Source: Rhizobium sp. CIAT894 (GTDB lineage Bacteria > Pseudomonadota > Alphaproteobacteria > Rhizobiales > Rhizobiaceae). From it: 64,000 nt of DNA. Positions 9,726 to 19,265 of this stretch are shown here, one piece after another. The translations under genes and the position numbers were made by a program. Numbering within the stretch: the first letter of the stretch is position 1; every line of letters starts with the position of its first letter. The notes beneath the pieces were generated by a model. The model saw nothing but the letters and a program-made list of their open reading frames with translations. It was not told the DNA's origin and searched no databases. The stretch is from contig NZ_CP020947.1 of the NCBI RefSeq assembly GCF_000172795.2, positions 2,979,001 to 3,043,000 on the forward strand. Direction: 5' to 3'.

Positions 9726-10486
9726 CCGACGATCTCGCCACAATCCTCTCCCTGGAACGCCTGCAGGCGGCCGGCACCGGCCCGCTCTACGTCAAGCTCC
9801 GCCGCACGCTCGAAGAGGCCGTGCGCGCCGGCACGCTTGGTCACGGCGACGCGCTGCCGCCGGAGCGCGACATCGCCGAACTTGCCGCCGTCAGCCGGGT
9901 CACCGTACGCAAGGCGATCGACGAACTCGTCGCCGACGGCCTGCTGGTGCGCCGCCACGGCTCGGGCACCTTTGTCGCCAAGCCGGTCTCCAAGGTCGAG
10001 CAGCGTCTGTCGCAGCTCACCTCTTTCACCGAAGACATGGCACGCCGCGGCATGTCCTCCCGCTCGGAATGGTTGCATAAGGGCATTCATACCCCCTCAC
10101 CCGACGAGATGATGATCCTTGGCCTCGCCGCGGGCGTGAAGGTTTCGCGCCTCTCGCGCCTGCGCATCGCCGACGACCAGCCGCTGGCAATCGAGAATGC
10201 CAGCGTCTCCGGCGAATTCCTCCCCGATCCCTCCGCCGTCAGCAATTCGCTCTACGCCGAACTCGAACGCCTCAACGTCCGTCCGGTGCGCGCCGTCCAG
10301 CGCATTTCGGCAACCAATATGAAGGAAGCCGACGCCCAGCTTCTCGGCGTCTCCGTGGGTGCGGCCGGCCTGTCGATCGAACGCATCTCCTATCTCGGCT
10401 CCGGCCGCGCCGTGGAATTCACCCGCTCGCTGTATCGCGGCGATGCCTATGATTTCGTCGCCGAGCTAACGATCGGAGTGACCTGA
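9722..10486 (+). CDS. GntR-family regulator, HutC/UTRA subfamily
   Basis: Transcription factor, 254 residues. The winged HTH spans about residues 20-85 (YVKLRRTLEEAVRAG, then LPPERDIAELAAVSRVTVRKAI) and ends with the wing LVRRHGSGTFVA. The C-terminal UTRA ligand domain follows (residues 95-250). It is translationally coupled to the sugar kinase through an ATGA overlap. The likely role is sugar-phosphate-responsive control of both this pair and the divergent transport operon, through the TGGTAT sites upstream. Confidence 0.92.
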   Translation: MTDDLATILSLERLQAAGTGPLYVKLRRTLEEAVRAGTLGHGDALPPERDIAELAAVSRVTVRKAIDELVADGLLVRRHGSGTFVAKPVSKVEQRLSQLTSFTEDMARRGMSSRSEWLHKGIHTPSPDEMMILGLAAGVKVSRLSRLRIADDQPLAIENASVSGEFLPDPSAVSNSLYAELERLNVRPVRAVQRISATNMKEADAQLLGVSVGAAGLSIERISYLGSGRAVEFTRSLYRGDAYDFVAELTIGVT

Positions 10487-10488
10487 GC

Positions 10489-10890
10489 CTACCAGAAGCG
10501 GGCGATCCAAAGCTGGTTTCCGGCGAGTTCGTCGAAGATCGCATCGGCGGAAATGATCGGTATCCCGTTCTGCATGGCGGTCGCGGCAAGAAGCCGGTCG
10601 AACGGATCGCGATGCGTCCAGTCCATCATGGCTGCAGCCAGACAGATTTCCGGTGTCAGGCCCGCGGCAATGCCACCCTGCTCCTGCAGCAGTTCCGGCA
10701 GCCGGCCGATGAAAGGTTCCATCTCTGGCCATTTGCCCAGACGAACCTTCTGCCCGATTTCAAACAAAGATATCGGGCTGACGAAAATAGCCTCCGCTCT
10801 TTCGATCAGAGCGACCGCCTTGGCCGAGAGCCGCTCGTCGCCGGTCAGCGACCATGCCCAGGCATGGGTGTCGAGCAGAAGCGAATTCAC
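10489..10890 (-). CDS. VapC-type PIN-domain toxin
   Basis: PIN-domain ribonuclease, 133 residues. The acidic metal-binding residues are visible as LLLDTHAWAW (Asp7), SLFEIGQK (Glu), HRDPFDRLLAATA (Asp96, Asp99) and SADAIFD. This exact pattern is typical of type II toxin VapC paired with Phd/YefM antitoxins. Its start overlaps the antitoxin stop as ATGA. It ends 2 bases from the convergent GntR gene. Growth-inhibiting RNase activity is expected for the family. Confidence 0.92.
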   Translation of the reverse strand: MNSLLLDTHAWAWSLTGDERLSAKAVALIERAEAIFVSPISLFEIGQKVRLGKWPEMEPFIGRLPELLQEQGGIAAGLTPEICLAAAMMDWTHRDPFDRLLAATAMQNGIPIISADAIFDELAGNQLWIARFW

Positions 10891-11120
10891 TCGATCCCTT
10901 CCCAGGCAGCAAGATCGCTTCCATCCATGGGCTCGAAAAAGTCCGGCCCATTTCCAGCAACCTGTCCCTTGAGCAGGCCGATCTTGAAGGAAGATTGCGC
11001 AATCGGAATGATCTTCACGACAGGCTTATGCCCTTTGGCGATCACCACTTCCTCACCGGAAAGGGCGGCGTCGATCAACTTCGACAGATTGGTCTTCGCG
11101 GCATGAATGGTAACCTGCAT
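10887..11120 (-). CDS. Phd/YefM-family antitoxin
   Basis: Antitoxin partner of the VapC toxin, 77 residues. I use the ATG at 11120, which has GAGGA 5 bases upstream; the ATG at 11132 lies inside the operator palindrome and has no ribosome site. The N-terminal DNA-binding part reads MQVTIHAAKTNLSKLIDAAL and then EEVVIAKGHKPVVKIIP, the classic Phd fold. The acidic and aromatic tail (FFEPMDGSDLAAWEGI) would clamp the toxin. It probably represses its own operon by binding the adjacent palindrome. Confidence 0.92.
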   Translation of the reverse strand: MQVTIHAAKTNLSKLIDAALSGEEVVIAKGHKPVVKIIPIAQSSFKIGLLKGQVAGNGPDFFEPMDGSDLAAWEGIE

Positions 11121-11130
11121 CACAGTCCTC

Positions 11131-11149
11131 ATTAGCTAACTTAGCTAAT
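11131..11149. promoter_or_regulatory. Toxin-antitoxin operator palindrome
   Basis: ATTAGCTAA-C-TTAGCTAAT is a perfect 9-bp inverted repeat around one base, built from two TTAGCTAA units, 11 bases upstream of the antitoxin start. This is the size and place expected of a Phd/YefM autoregulatory operator. Confidence 0.75.
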
Positions 11150-11221
11150 CATATCACCTCACCGTGAATTCCGCTACCGAATTCGAAAATGCAGATAATT
11201 ATTGAACCATATCAAAATCAT

Positions 11222-11252
11222 AAAGCCGGAAAGTGAATCACTTCCCGGCTTT
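11222..11252 (-). terminator. Probable metH terminator hairpin
   Basis: A 14-bp stem with one mismatch (AAAGCCGGAAAGTG / CACTTCCCGGCTTT) around a 3-base loop lies 59 bases beyond the metH stop. It reads into TTTA on the minus strand. It also sits between metH and the upstream region of the antitoxin gene. Confidence 0.65.
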
Positions 11253-11310
11253 CATTCATTGAATCGGTTCCTGAGCGCGCCGCGTCAAGCCACTGCAAAG
11301 ACTCGCCAAA

Positions 11311-14300
11311 TCAGGCCGCATCTTCGATTTCGTCTTCGGTCTTGCGCGGCACGTAGTTGAGCACCGGTCCAAGCCAGCGCTCGACTTCGGAAACCTCCAT
11401 GCCCTTGCGCTTGGCATAGTCTTCCACTTGATCGCGCTCCACCTTGGCGACGCCGAAATAATAGGAGTCGGGGTGGCCGATATAGAGGCCGGATACGGAC
11501 GAGCCGGGCCACATCGCATAGCTTTCCGTCAGCTTCACGCCGGCGGTTTTTTCCGCATCGAGCAGCTTGAAGAGTGTCGCCTTTTCCGTGTGGTCGGGCT
11601 GGGCGGGATAACCGGGCGCGGGGCGGATGCCGGCATAGGCTTCAGTGATGAGGTCTTCGTTGCTGAGCTGCTCATCCCTCGCATAGCCCCAATATTCCCG
11701 TCGTACCTGCTCATGCATGCGCTCGGCAAAAGCTTCGGCGAAGCGGTCGGCCAGCGCCTTGACGAGGATAGAGGAATAGTCGTCGTTCGACCGCTCGAAA
11801 CGTTCGGCGATGGCGATTTCCTCGATGCCTGATGTCACCACGAAGCCGCCGACATAATCCTGCACACCGCTTGCAACAGGTGCGACGAAGTCCGACAGCG
11901 CCACGTTCGCCCGGCCGTCCCGCTTCGAGAGCTGCTGGCGCAGCGTATAGAAGGTTGCAAGCTCCTGTTTCCGGCTCTCGTCGGTGAACAGGCGGATATC
12001 GTCGCCGACGGCGCCGGCCGGCCAGAAGCCGATAACGGCGCGGGGGCGGAACCACTTCTCGTCGATGATCTTCTTGAGCATGGCCTGGGCATCGGCCCAG
12101 AGCGCACGCGCCGCCTCGCCCTGCTTCTCGTCTTCGAGAATGGCGGGGTAACGGCCGCGCAATTCCCAGGTCTGGAAGAACGGCGTCCAATCGATGTATC
12201 TCGCGAGCTCGGCCAGATCGTAATCCTCGAACACCCGTGTGCCGAAGAACTCCGGCTTTGTCGGCTTGTAGGCCGACCAGTCGACCTTATGCGCATTCTC
12301 CCGAGCCCGCGACAAAGGCAGGCGCACCTTCTCCGCTTCGCTGCGGGCGTGCGCCGCCGCCACCTTGGCATATTCGGCTCTCACATCGTCGACATAGCCC
12401 TGCCGCGTTTCCGGCGAGAGCAGCGCCGAGACGACGCCGACGGCGCGGCTCGCATCGGTCACGTAGACCGCCTGCCCCTTGTTGTAGCCGGGATGGATCT
12501 TCACCGCCGTGTGCACGCGGCTGGTTGTGGCGCCGCCGATCAGCAGCGGGATCTCGAAGCCCTGACGTTCCATTTCGGCCGCGACATGCACCATTTCGTC
12601 GAGCGACGGCGTGATCAGCCCGGAAAGGCCGATGACATCGACCTTTTCGGCGATTGCGGTTTCGAGGATCTTCGTCGCCGGCACCATGACGCCGAGGTCG
12701 ACGATCTCGTAATTATTGCAGGCGAGCACGACGCCGACGATGTTCTTGCCGATATCGTGCACATCGCCCTTGACCGTCGCCATCAGGATCTTGCCGGCCG
12801 ATTGCCGGTCATCGCCACCGGTGAGGCGCTTTTCCTCTTCCATGTAGGGAAGCAGGACGGCAACCGCCTGCTTCATGACACGGGCGGATTTTACCACCTG
12901 CGGCAGGAACATCTTGCCGGAACCGAACAGGTCGCCGACAACATTCATGCCGGCCATCAGCGGCCCTTCAATGACGTGCAGGGGACGGGCGGCCTGCTGG
13001 CGCGCCTCCTCCGTATCGGCTTCGATATATTCGGTAATGCCGTTGACGAGCGCATGTTCGAGGCGCTTCTCGACGCTCCATTCGCGCCAGGAGAGGTCCT
13101 GGACGCGGCCCTCACGGGCGCCGGCGCCACGGAAACGCTCGGCCACTTCGAGCAGCCGCTCGGTGCTGTCGGGACGCCGGTTCAGCACCACGTCCTCGCA
13201 GGCCTCGCGCAGCTCGGGGTCGATGTTGTCGTAGACGGCGAGCTGGCCGGCATTGACGATGCCCATGTCCATGCCCGCCTGGATGGCATGGTAGAGGAAC
13301 ACGGCATGCATCGCCTCGCGCACCGGCTCGTTGCCGCGGAACGAGAAGGACAGGTTGGAGACGCCGCCGGAAATATGCACGAGCGGCATGCGCTGACGGA
13401 TCGTCCGCGTCGCCTCGATGAAATCGACGCCGTAATTATTGTGCTCTTCGATGCCGGTGGCGACCGCGAAGATATTCGGATCGAAGATGATGTCTTCGGG
13501 CGGGAAACCGATCTTTTCCGTCAGCAGCTTGTAGGCGCGCGTGCAGATTTCCACCTTGCGCTCATAGCTGTCGGCCTGCCCCGTCTCGTCGAAGGCCATA
13601 ACGACGACGGCAGCACCATAATTGTGCAGCAACCGCGCCTGAGCGAGGAAATTCTCCTCGCCTTCCTTCAGCGAGATCGAATTGACGATCGGCTTGCCCT
13701 GCACCCGCTTCAGGCCGGATTCGATGATCGAGAATTTCGAACTGTCGATCATCACGGGCACGCGGGCGATGTCAGGCTCCGCGGCGATCAGATTGAGAAA
13801 CTCGACCATCGCCTTTTCGGAATCGATCAGGCCTTCGTCCATATTGATGTCGATCACCTGGGCGCCGTTCTCGACCTGGTCGCGCGCGACATCGAGCGCT
13901 GCGGTGTAGTCGTGATTGGTGATCAGCTTGCGGAACTTCGCCGAGCCGGTGACGTTGGTGCGCTCGCCGACGTCGACGAAAGGAATGTCCTTGGTCAGCT
14001 CGAAAGGTTCGAGACCCGACAGCGACATGAAGGGGCGGTGCTCGGGAATCTCACGCGGCTTGTACTTGGCCACGGTCTCGGCGATCGCCCTGATATGTTC
14101 CGGCGTCGAGCCGCAGCAGCCGCCGACGATGTTGACCAGGCCTTCGCGGGCGAAGCTGTCGATCTGCGCCGCCATCAGCTCCGGCGTTTCGTCATACTGG
14201 CCGAACTCGTTCGGCAGCCCGGCATTCGGATAGGCGCAGATGAAGGTGTCGGCGACGCCTGAGAGTTCCTGGAGGTGCGGGCGCATCGCATTGGCGCCGA

Positions 14301-15084
14301 GCGCGCAATTGAGGCCGATCGTGAAGGGATTGGCGTGGCGCACCGAGTTCCAGAAGGCCGACGGCGTCTGGCCGGACAGCGTGCGGCCGGAAAGGTCGGT
14401 GATCGTGCCGGAGATCATCACCGGCAGACGCACGCCCTTGGCCTCGAAACGCTCCTCGCAGGCGAAGATCGCAGCCTTTGCGTTCAGCGTGTCGAAGATC
14501 GTCTCGATCAGGATGATGTCGGCGCCGCCGTCGATCAGCCCGTCGATCTGCTCGCCATAGGCGGAGCGCAGATCGTCGAAGGTGACGGCGCGGAAACCGG
14601 GATTGTTGACGTCGGGAGAGATCGAGGCGGTGCGGTTGGTCGGGCCGATGGCGCCGGCCACGAAGCGGCGGCGGCCGTCCTCGCGCTCGGCGCGGATTGC
14701 CGCACGGCGCACAATCTCCGCACCTTCCTTGTTCAGCGCATAGACCTCGCCTTCCATCTGGTAATCGGCCTGGGCGATGCGGGTCGAGGAGAAGGTATTG
14801 GTCTCGAGGATATCGGCGCCGGCCTTGGCGTATTTGTAATGGATCTCTTCGATCGCATCCGGCTGGCTCAGGATCAGAAGGTCGTTATTACCCTTTTGAT
14901 GGCAGGCGCAGCCGATGAAGCGGGTTCCGCGGAACTGGTCTTCGTCATAGCCGAGCCCCTGGATCTGCGTGCCCATCGCGCCGTCGAGAACAAGGATGCG
15001 CTCGCTCGCGGCTTTCTTCAAAGCGGCGAAAACTTCACTGCCGTCACGCTTGCCCGTTTCCGGACCAAAGAGAGTATCAAACAC
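11311..15084 (-). CDS. metH: Cobalamin-dependent methionine synthase
   Basis: Transfers the methyl group of 5-methyl-tetrahydrofolate to homocysteine through cob(I)alamin, in the cytoplasm. I start it at GTG 15084, which has AAGGAG 7 bases upstream, giving 1257 residues, the usual MetH length. Domains in order: homocysteine/zinc domain ([11 protein letters not shown] near residue 30, zinc Cys pair in [11 protein letters not shown] near 320), pterin-binding domain ([16 protein letters not shown] near 370), cobalamin cap and Rossmann domains ([11 protein letters not shown], cobalt-ligand His near 773), and the C-terminal reactivation (AdoMet) domain ([12 protein letters not shown]). It stands alone on the minus strand with a SahR-type palindrome upstream. 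Confidence 0.98.
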   Translation of the reverse strand: MFDTLFGPETGKRDGSEVFAALKKAASERILVLDGAMGTQIQGLGYDEDQFRGTRFIGCACHQKGNNDLLILSQPDAIEEIHYKYAKAGADILETNTFSSTRIAQADYQMEGEVYALNKEGAEIVRRAAIRAEREDGRRRFVAGAIGPTNRTASISPDVNNPGFRAVTFDDLRSAYGEQIDGLIDGGADIILIETIFDTLNAKAAIFACEERFEAKGVRLPVMISGTITDLSGRTLSGQTPSAFWNSVRHANPFTIGLNCALGANAMRPHLQELSGVADTFICAYPNAGLPNEFGQYDETPELMAAQIDSFAREGLVNIVGGCCGSTPEHIRAIAETVAKYKPREIPEHRPFMSLSGLEPFELTKDIPFVDVGERTNVTGSAKFRKLITNHDYTAALDVARDQVENGAQVIDINMDEGLIDSEKAMVEFLNLIAAEPDIARVPVMIDSSKFSIIESGLKRVQGKPIVNSISLKEGEENFLAQARLLHNYGAAVVVMAFDETGQADSYERKVEICTRAYKLLTEKIGFPPEDIIFDPNIFAVATGIEEHNNYGVDFIEATRTIRQRMPLVHISGGVSNLSFSFRGNEPVREAMHAVFLYHAIQAGMDMGIVNAGQLAVYDNIDPELREACEDVVLNRRPDSTERLLEVAERFRGAGAREGRVQDLSWREWSVEKRLEHALVNGITEYIEADTEEARQQAARPLHVIEGPLMAGMNVVGDLFGSGKMFLPQVVKSARVMKQAVAVLLPYMEEEKRLTGGDDRQSAGKILMATVKGDVHDIGKNIVGVVLACNNYEIVDLGVMVPATKILETAIAEKVDVIGLSGLITPSLDEMVHVAAEMERQGFEIPLLIGGATTSRVHTAVKIHPGYNKGQAVYVTDASRAVGVVSALLSPETRQGYVDDVRAEYAKVAAAHARSEAEKVRLPLSRARENAHKVDWSAYKPTKPEFFGTRVFEDYDLAELARYIDWTPFFQTWELRGRYPAILEDEKQGEAARALWADAQAMLKKIIDEKWFRPRAVIGFWPAGAVGDDIRLFTDESRKQELATFYTLRQQLSKRDGRANVALSDFVAPVASGVQDYVGGFVVTSGIEEIAIAERFERSNDDYSSILVKALADRFAEAFAERMHEQVRREYWGYARDEQLSNEDLITEAYAGIRPAPGYPAQPDHTEKATLFKLLDAEKTAGVKLTESYAMWPGSSVSGLYIGHPDSYYFGVAKVERDQVEDYAKRKGMEVSEVERWLGPVLNYVPRKTEDEIEDAA

Positions 15085-15124
15085 GGGAGGGCTCCTTGAC
15101 GTCGTAAGACCAGACTTCCAGATC

Positions 15125-15144
15125 ACATAAAGATATCTTTATGT
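15125..15144. promoter_or_regulatory. SahR-type operator upstream of metH
   Basis: ACATAAAGATATCTTTATGT is a perfect 20-bp palindrome 41 bases upstream of the metH start. It matches the known form of sites for SahR, an ArsR-family repressor that senses S-adenosylhomocysteine and controls methionine-cycle genes in proteobacteria. The regulator gene itself is not in this window. Confidence 0.75.
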
Positions 15145-15251
15145 CAATATATGCCTGTCGATTTCGTGCTTTGCAAGCTTGCCCGATGACAGACTCGCCC
15201 GACCTCTATATAGGCGTTTGCGACGCTTGTGCACGAAATCGGAGGAGCATC

Positions 15252-16511
15252 ATGGCACCCGCAACCGGCAACACCGCGCTTGGAAACTGGACGACCCGCG
15301 CCTACCATCGCGGCTGGCTGCTGGCGCAGGCAAACGGCCTTTTCGATTTCTTCCAGCACAATTCGGTCAACCCGAAGGGCGGCTTCTACGATCTCGACGA
15401 CCAAGGCAGGCCGCTCGACGCCGAGGGCCAGGTGCGCGGCATCCATATCGCAGCGCGCGCGATCCATTGTTTCTCGATCGGCGCCCTGCTCGGCCGCCCG
15501 GGCGCTGGCGACCTCGTCGACCATGGCATGGACTATCTCTGGAACCATCATCGCGACCGCAGGAATGGCGGCTATTTCTGGTCGCTGAACAATGACGGCC
15601 CGGTCGATACCAACAAGCAGGGTTACGGCCATGCTTTCGTGCTGCTCGCCGCCTCCTCCGCCAAGATGATCGGCCATCCGCTTGCCGACGGCATGCTCGA
15701 CGATATCACCGAGATCCTGAACGTCAGGTTCTGGGAGGCAAAACACGGCGCGATCGCCGAGGAATTCACCGCCGACTGGCAGCCGCTCGACGGCGGCGCC
15801 TATCGCGGCCAGAATTCCAACATGCACCTGACCGAAGCGCTGATGGCCGCCTTCGAGGCGACCGGCGAAAAGGAATACCTCACCAAGGCCGAAAGTATCG
15901 CCGACCTCGTCATCCGCCGCACGGCCGGTTCGGTCGACTGGCGCGTCGCCGAGCATTTCGACGCCGAATGGAACCTCGACAAGTCTTACTACCATCCGAA
16001 CGAAATGTTCCGCCCGGCCGGCACGACGCCCGGCCACTGGCTGGAATGGGCGCGCCTGATCCTGCAGCTCTGGGCGCTCGGCGGCAAACGCATCGAATGG
16101 ATGCCGGATGCGGCCAAGGCCCTTTTCGCCCAATCGATGGCGCTCGGCTGGGACAACGACAAGGGCGGCTTCTTCTATACGCTCGATTGGGACGACAAGC
16201 CCGCCAAGCGCAACAAGCTCTGGTGGCCGGCCTGCGAAGGTGCGGCTGCCGCCCATTTCCTCAATGAACATCTGCCGAGCGATTTCCACGAGGAGAGCTA
16301 CCGCAAGATCTGGAACGTGATCGAGCGCGCCTTCATCGACCATAAGAATGGCGGCTGGCACGAGGAACTGACCGAAGATCTCGTCCCCGCCCATTCGCTC
16401 TTCCCCGGCAAGGGCGATATCTACCACGCCCTGCAGGCCTGCCTCATCCCGCTCTTTCCGGCAACGGGCAGCCTGACGAAAGGCATCACCGAGGCCGGCG
16501 GCAAGCTCTGA
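15252..16511 (+). CDS. AGE-family sugar epimerase/isomerase
   Basis: N-acylglucosamine 2-epimerase superfamily protein with an (alpha/alpha)6 barrel, 419 residues. The start is the ATG at 15252, with GGAGGA 5 bases before it; the frame is open further upstream but lacks a ribosome site there. Family features are AAYHRGW-like TRAYHRGWLL, MHLTEALMAAFEATG near residue 195, YYHPNEMFRPAGTTPGHWLEWARL near 240-265, and GGWHEEL near the C-terminus, which carry the conserved His residues. Members interconvert mannose/fructose, GlcNAc/ManNAc or 1,4-linked disaccharides; the substrate cannot be chosen here. Confidence 0.88.
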   Translation: MAPATGNTALGNWTTRAYHRGWLLAQANGLFDFFQHNSVNPKGGFYDLDDQGRPLDAEGQVRGIHIAARAIHCFSIGALLGRPGAGDLVDHGMDYLWNHHRDRRNGGYFWSLNNDGPVDTNKQGYGHAFVLLAASSAKMIGHPLADGMLDDITEILNVRFWEAKHGAIAEEFTADWQPLDGGAYRGQNSNMHLTEALMAAFEATGEKEYLTKAESIADLVIRRTAGSVDWRVAEHFDAEWNLDKSYYHPNEMFRPAGTTPGHWLEWARLILQLWALGGKRIEWMPDAAKALFAQSMALGWDNDKGGFFYTLDWDDKPAKRNKLWWPACEGAAAAHFLNEHLPSDFHEESYRKIWNVIERAFIDHKNGGWHEELTEDLVPAHSLFPGKGDIYHALQACLIPLFPATGSLTKGITEAGGKL

Positions 16512-16534
16512 GGCACCCATCCAGGGTTCAGCAT

Positions 16535-16562
16535 GCCCCGCGCGTTAGAAAAGGCGCGGGGC
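16535..16562. terminator. Convergent-gene terminator hairpin
   Basis: A 9-bp perfect stem GCCCCGCGC / GCGCGGGGC with a 10-base loop lies between the ends of two convergent genes (stops at 16511 and 16571). There is no long T-run, so it may act as a bidirectional hairpin barrier. Confidence 0.6.
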
Positions 16563-16570
16563 TGTAAAGC

Positions 16571-17194
16571 TCAATAACCCGGCGCCCGCAATTCGGCGGT
16601 GGGGTTGCGCTGGAACCATTCGACATCCTCGTTTGCACGGTCGAGTTCATCCTGCACGTCGCGCTGGTCGCGGCGGATGTCGTGCATGTCGTCTTCGAGA
16701 TCCTCGATCCGCCGGCGAAGCTCAGACCGGTCCCCATCCTTGGCATCTTTCAGCCTGTCGGAAAGCTCGTCGATTTCAGTCTCCTTGGAGCTGTAATCGT
16801 TCTGCATCGAATTGAGGCGCTCCTGCAGCCCGTGCTGCTTGGCTCCGATATTGAAGCCGCGCAGGAAGCCCGATGCGGTTTCGGGCGGGCAGACATTGGC
16901 ATAGCCGCTGCCCGCCTGGCCGCGCGCCAGCCCGCTGAGCGGCGTGCAATAACGCACCAGGCCGGACTGATATCCCTGGAACCAGATCGTCTGATCGGGC
17001 ACGATCTTCACCCGCTCGCAGGATTTCGCATGGGCGGCGAAACGCTGCTGCGGCTCGTAGCCGGCGGCGCCATCACTTTCACCGATCACCCGCCAGTCGG
17101 CGGCGACACATTCCTCCTTGGAGAGCGTGTTGCAGGAGGCAAGGAGAAGGCCGAAGCCGATGGCGGCGGCAAGCGCAAGGAACAGGCGGATCAT
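16571..17194 (-). CDS. DUF2799 lipoprotein with C-terminal coiled coil
   Basis: Exported lipoprotein, 207 residues. The signal peptide ends in a lipobox, LLASC, with the lipid-bearing Cys at residue 21. The DUF2799 part follows (DWRVIGESDGAAGYEP, several conserved Cys, a Tyr/Gly-rich segment to about residue 110). Residues 125-195 are a charged heptad-like region (EIDELSDRLKDAKDG, RIEDLEDDMHDIRRD) that should form a coiled coil. The function of the family is unknown; an envelope location is likely. Confidence 0.82.
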   Translation of the reverse strand: MIRLFLALAAAIGFGLLLASCNTLSKEECVAADWRVIGESDGAAGYEPQQRFAAHAKSCERVKIVPDQTIWFQGYQSGLVRYCTPLSGLARGQAGSGYANVCPPETASGFLRGFNIGAKQHGLQERLNSMQNDYSSKETEIDELSDRLKDAKDGDRSELRRRIEDLEDDMHDIRRDQRDVQDELDRANEDVEWFQRNPTAELRAPGY

Positions 17195-17323
17195 GGCGTC
17201 CCGGGAAGGTTAAGGAGGGCGATGCCGCACCTTAACCACAGGACAAGCCCGCGTCACTGGAGCGGCGACGCGATTTTGCATTTTTCATGGCTTTTTTCTG
17301 TCGAAATTACGGCAGATCCCGCC

Positions 17324-17818
17324 TCAGAGCGGAGCGAGCCGCAGCGTATCCAGATCCTTCGCCAGCATCAGCGCCAAGGCCTCGACCGCGAGATTGTGGT
17401 CGTCGCGCTGCGGCAGACCCGAAACGGTGACCGCGCCGATGCAGCCGGTGCCCTTGACGTTGATCGGAAAACTGCCGCCATGCGGCGCATAGTCGGCACC
17501 ATCAAGCCCGTTGTCCTCGACGGTCTTGCCATCCTTGCTGAGCTTCAGCCCGGACGCATAGCTGCTGCGGAAATAACGCAGCACCATGTTACGCTTGCGG
17601 CGCACCCAGTTGACGTTATCGGGTGTGACGCCCGGCAATGCCGCGTAGAAGACCGGCATCGAATGCAGCGTCACATCAATCGCGATGCCGAGGCCGCGCT
17701 CGGTGGCGAGTTCCTGCAGAAGCTTACCGAGCTGCCAGGCAGTGGTGAGATCGAAGGCGTCGAAGCTCAGCGCCTTTTCCTGCTCGGCGATCCGGCTGAG
17801 ATCGTTCTCGATTGTCAT
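17324..17818 (-). CDS. UPF0303 / HbpS-like domain protein
   Basis: Cytoplasmic protein of 164 residues from the UPF0303 family (GlcG/HbpS-like fold). Features are LGKLLQELATERGLGIAIDV (residues 31-50), VRRKRNMVLRYFRSSY (residues 92-107) and HGGSFPINVKGTGCIGAVTVSGLPQRDDH, the conserved C-terminal motif of the family. GAGGAG precedes the ATG. It is the last member of a minus-strand cluster with a flavin reductase, a racemase and an ABC transporter, so a role in catabolism of the imported compound is plausible but unproven. Confidence 0.82.
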   Translation of the reverse strand: MTIENDLSRIAEQEKALSFDAFDLTTAWQLGKLLQELATERGLGIAIDVTLHSMPVFYAALPGVTPDNVNWVRRKRNMVLRYFRSSYASGLKLSKDGKTVEDNGLDGADYAPHGGSFPINVKGTGCIGAVTVSGLPQRDDHNLAVEALALMLAKDLDTLRLAPL

Positions 17819-17905
17819 AATAGGCGCTCCTCTCCTGCAAAGATACGCTGCAGACCATTCTCACCAGAAGAGAAAAAGTAAAGCAAAACTTGGGGTATGG
17901 AGACG

Positions 17906-18517
17906 TCAGAGCTTCGGCGTCAGCATCTCGAAACGCTCGCGTGTTGTGGCGCAGGTGTCGCCGCCCAGTCTCGCAATGGCATCGACCGCGGCCGGATCGA
18001 CATGCAGCCGTTGCGGATCGACGACACCGTCGCGGTAATGCGCATAGACGATTTCGCCGAGGATAATCTGCCGCGAGCGTCCAAGCTCCAGCGTCACATG
18101 CCGCCGGCATTCGAAGGCGGCCGGTGCTTCGGCGATGAAGGGGGAAGCAACCTTCTCGCCCGGCATCGCCGTCAACCCGGCTTCCTTCAACTCGTCGACG
18201 CCGCGCGGATATTTGCTGCCGCAGACATGCATCGCCTCGGCGATGGCGAAGGAGACGATGTTGACGGTGAAAACCTCGGTCATGCGGATATTGTGACCGG
18301 TATCCTTGAACGACATGTCGGCATTGTTCTCGACGCCGATCGCCAGGATCGGCGGATCGGCCGACAGGCAGTTGAAGAAGCTGAAGGGGGCCGCGTTGAT
18401 CCGGCCGTGCTCGTCGACCGTCGTCACCAGCGCGATCGGCCGCGGAATGATCGTGCCGATCATCAGCTTGTAGCGTTCGCGCTCGCTGAGCGCTTTGAAA
18501 TCGAAGGAGACGGCCAT
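17906..18517 (-). CDS. Flavin reductase-like domain protein (DIM6/NTAB family)
   Basis: FMN-binding split-barrel protein, 203 residues. The hallmark N-terminus is MIGTIIPRPIALVTTVDEHG (residues 20-39), followed by NAAPFSFFNCLSADPPILAIGV and a central DTGHNIR segment. Members reduce flavin for a partner monooxygenase or bind FMN for other redox steps. It starts 3 bases after the racemase stop, so the two are probably co-translated. Confidence 0.87.
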   Translation of the reverse strand: MAVSFDFKALSERERYKLMIGTIIPRPIALVTTVDEHGRINAAPFSFFNCLSADPPILAIGVENNADMSFKDTGHNIRMTEVFTVNIVSFAIAEAMHVCGSKYPRGVDELKEAGLTAMPGEKVASPFIAEAPAAFECRRHVTLELGRSRQIILGEIVYAHYRDGVVDPQRLHVDPAAVDAIARLGGDTCATTRERFEMLTPKL

Positions 18518-18520
18518 GGC

Positions 18521-19264
18521 TCAGCCGATTTTCGCGGCCGGCGAGAAACCGCTCATCGCGCCCATAAAGGGTTTCGGCAGCGGCGAGGCATAGGAGCCGC
18601 GCTTGCTGGTGGAAAGCCCGAGCGACACCAGCGCCTCGGCCTGCTTGACAGCGGCTGCGACACCGTCGACGACGGGCACGCCGTAGATATTCTGCAATTC
18701 CCGGGCAAGATCCGTCATGCCGGCACAGCCGAGCACGATCGCCTCGGCCCCGTCTTCGACAAGAGCCCGCTCGATCTCGGCCCGGAGCTTGCCGATCGCG
18801 CCCGAGGCGGCATCTTCCAGCTCCAGCACCGGAATATCGCAGGCGCGCACCTTGGCGCGCTCCCCCATGCCGTAGCGGCGCACCAGATTGTCGATCAGCA
18901 CCCGTGACCGCTCCAGCGTCGTCACCACGGTGAAGCGCTGCGCCAGGAAGCTCGCCGTCACCACGGCCGATTCGCAAAGACCGAGGATCGGCACATCGGC
19001 GAAGCTCCGCGCCGCTTCGAGCCCAGTGTCGTCGAAGCAGGCAATGACCGCCGCGTCGTAACCCGCCGCCTGCCGCTCCTTCAGTTCCAAGAGCAAACCG
19101 GGGATCGCCAGCGCGCCGTCATAATGCCCCTCGATGGAGACCGGCCCCATACGCGAGGTGGCGGCGATGATCTCGGTGCCGGATGCCGCCACCGCGCGTG
19201 CGGCGGTCGCGGCCTTCTCGGTCATGGAAACAGTGGTGTTCGGATTGACGATGAGGATGCGCAT
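18521..19264 (-). CDS. Asp/Glu/hydantoin racemase-family protein
   Basis: Cofactor-independent racemase fold, 247 residues. The N-terminus MRILIVNPNTTVSMTE is typical of HyuE/allantoin-racemase relatives. The two catalytic Cys are seen in AVIACFDDTGL (about residue 80) and IVLGCAGM (about residue 182). It follows the permease gene with a 1-base gap. Hydantoin or allantoin racemase activity is typical of the family; the actual substrate may be the solute of the adjoining transporter. Confidence 0.87.
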   Translation of the reverse strand: MRILIVNPNTTVSMTEKAATAARAVAASGTEIIAATSRMGPVSIEGHYDGALAIPGLLLELKERQAAGYDAAVIACFDDTGLEAARSFADVPILGLCESAVVTASFLAQRFTVVTTLERSRVLIDNLVRRYGMGERAKVRACDIPVLELEDAASGAIGKLRAEIERALVEDGAEAIVLGCAGMTDLARELQNIYGVPVVDGVAAAVKQAEALVSLGLSTSKRGSYASPLPKPFMGAMSGFSPAAKIG

Positions 19265-19265
19265 A

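Noticed and set aside
12289..14262. 657-codon open frame on the + strand inside metH
   Set aside because: Antisense shadow of metH in G+C-rich DNA. The translation is Arg/Asp/His-rich without any family signal, and metH is certain.
15085..15251. SAM or cobalamin riboswitch upstream of metH
   Set aside because: The leader is only 40 bases to the palindrome and shows none of the conserved riboswitch elements.
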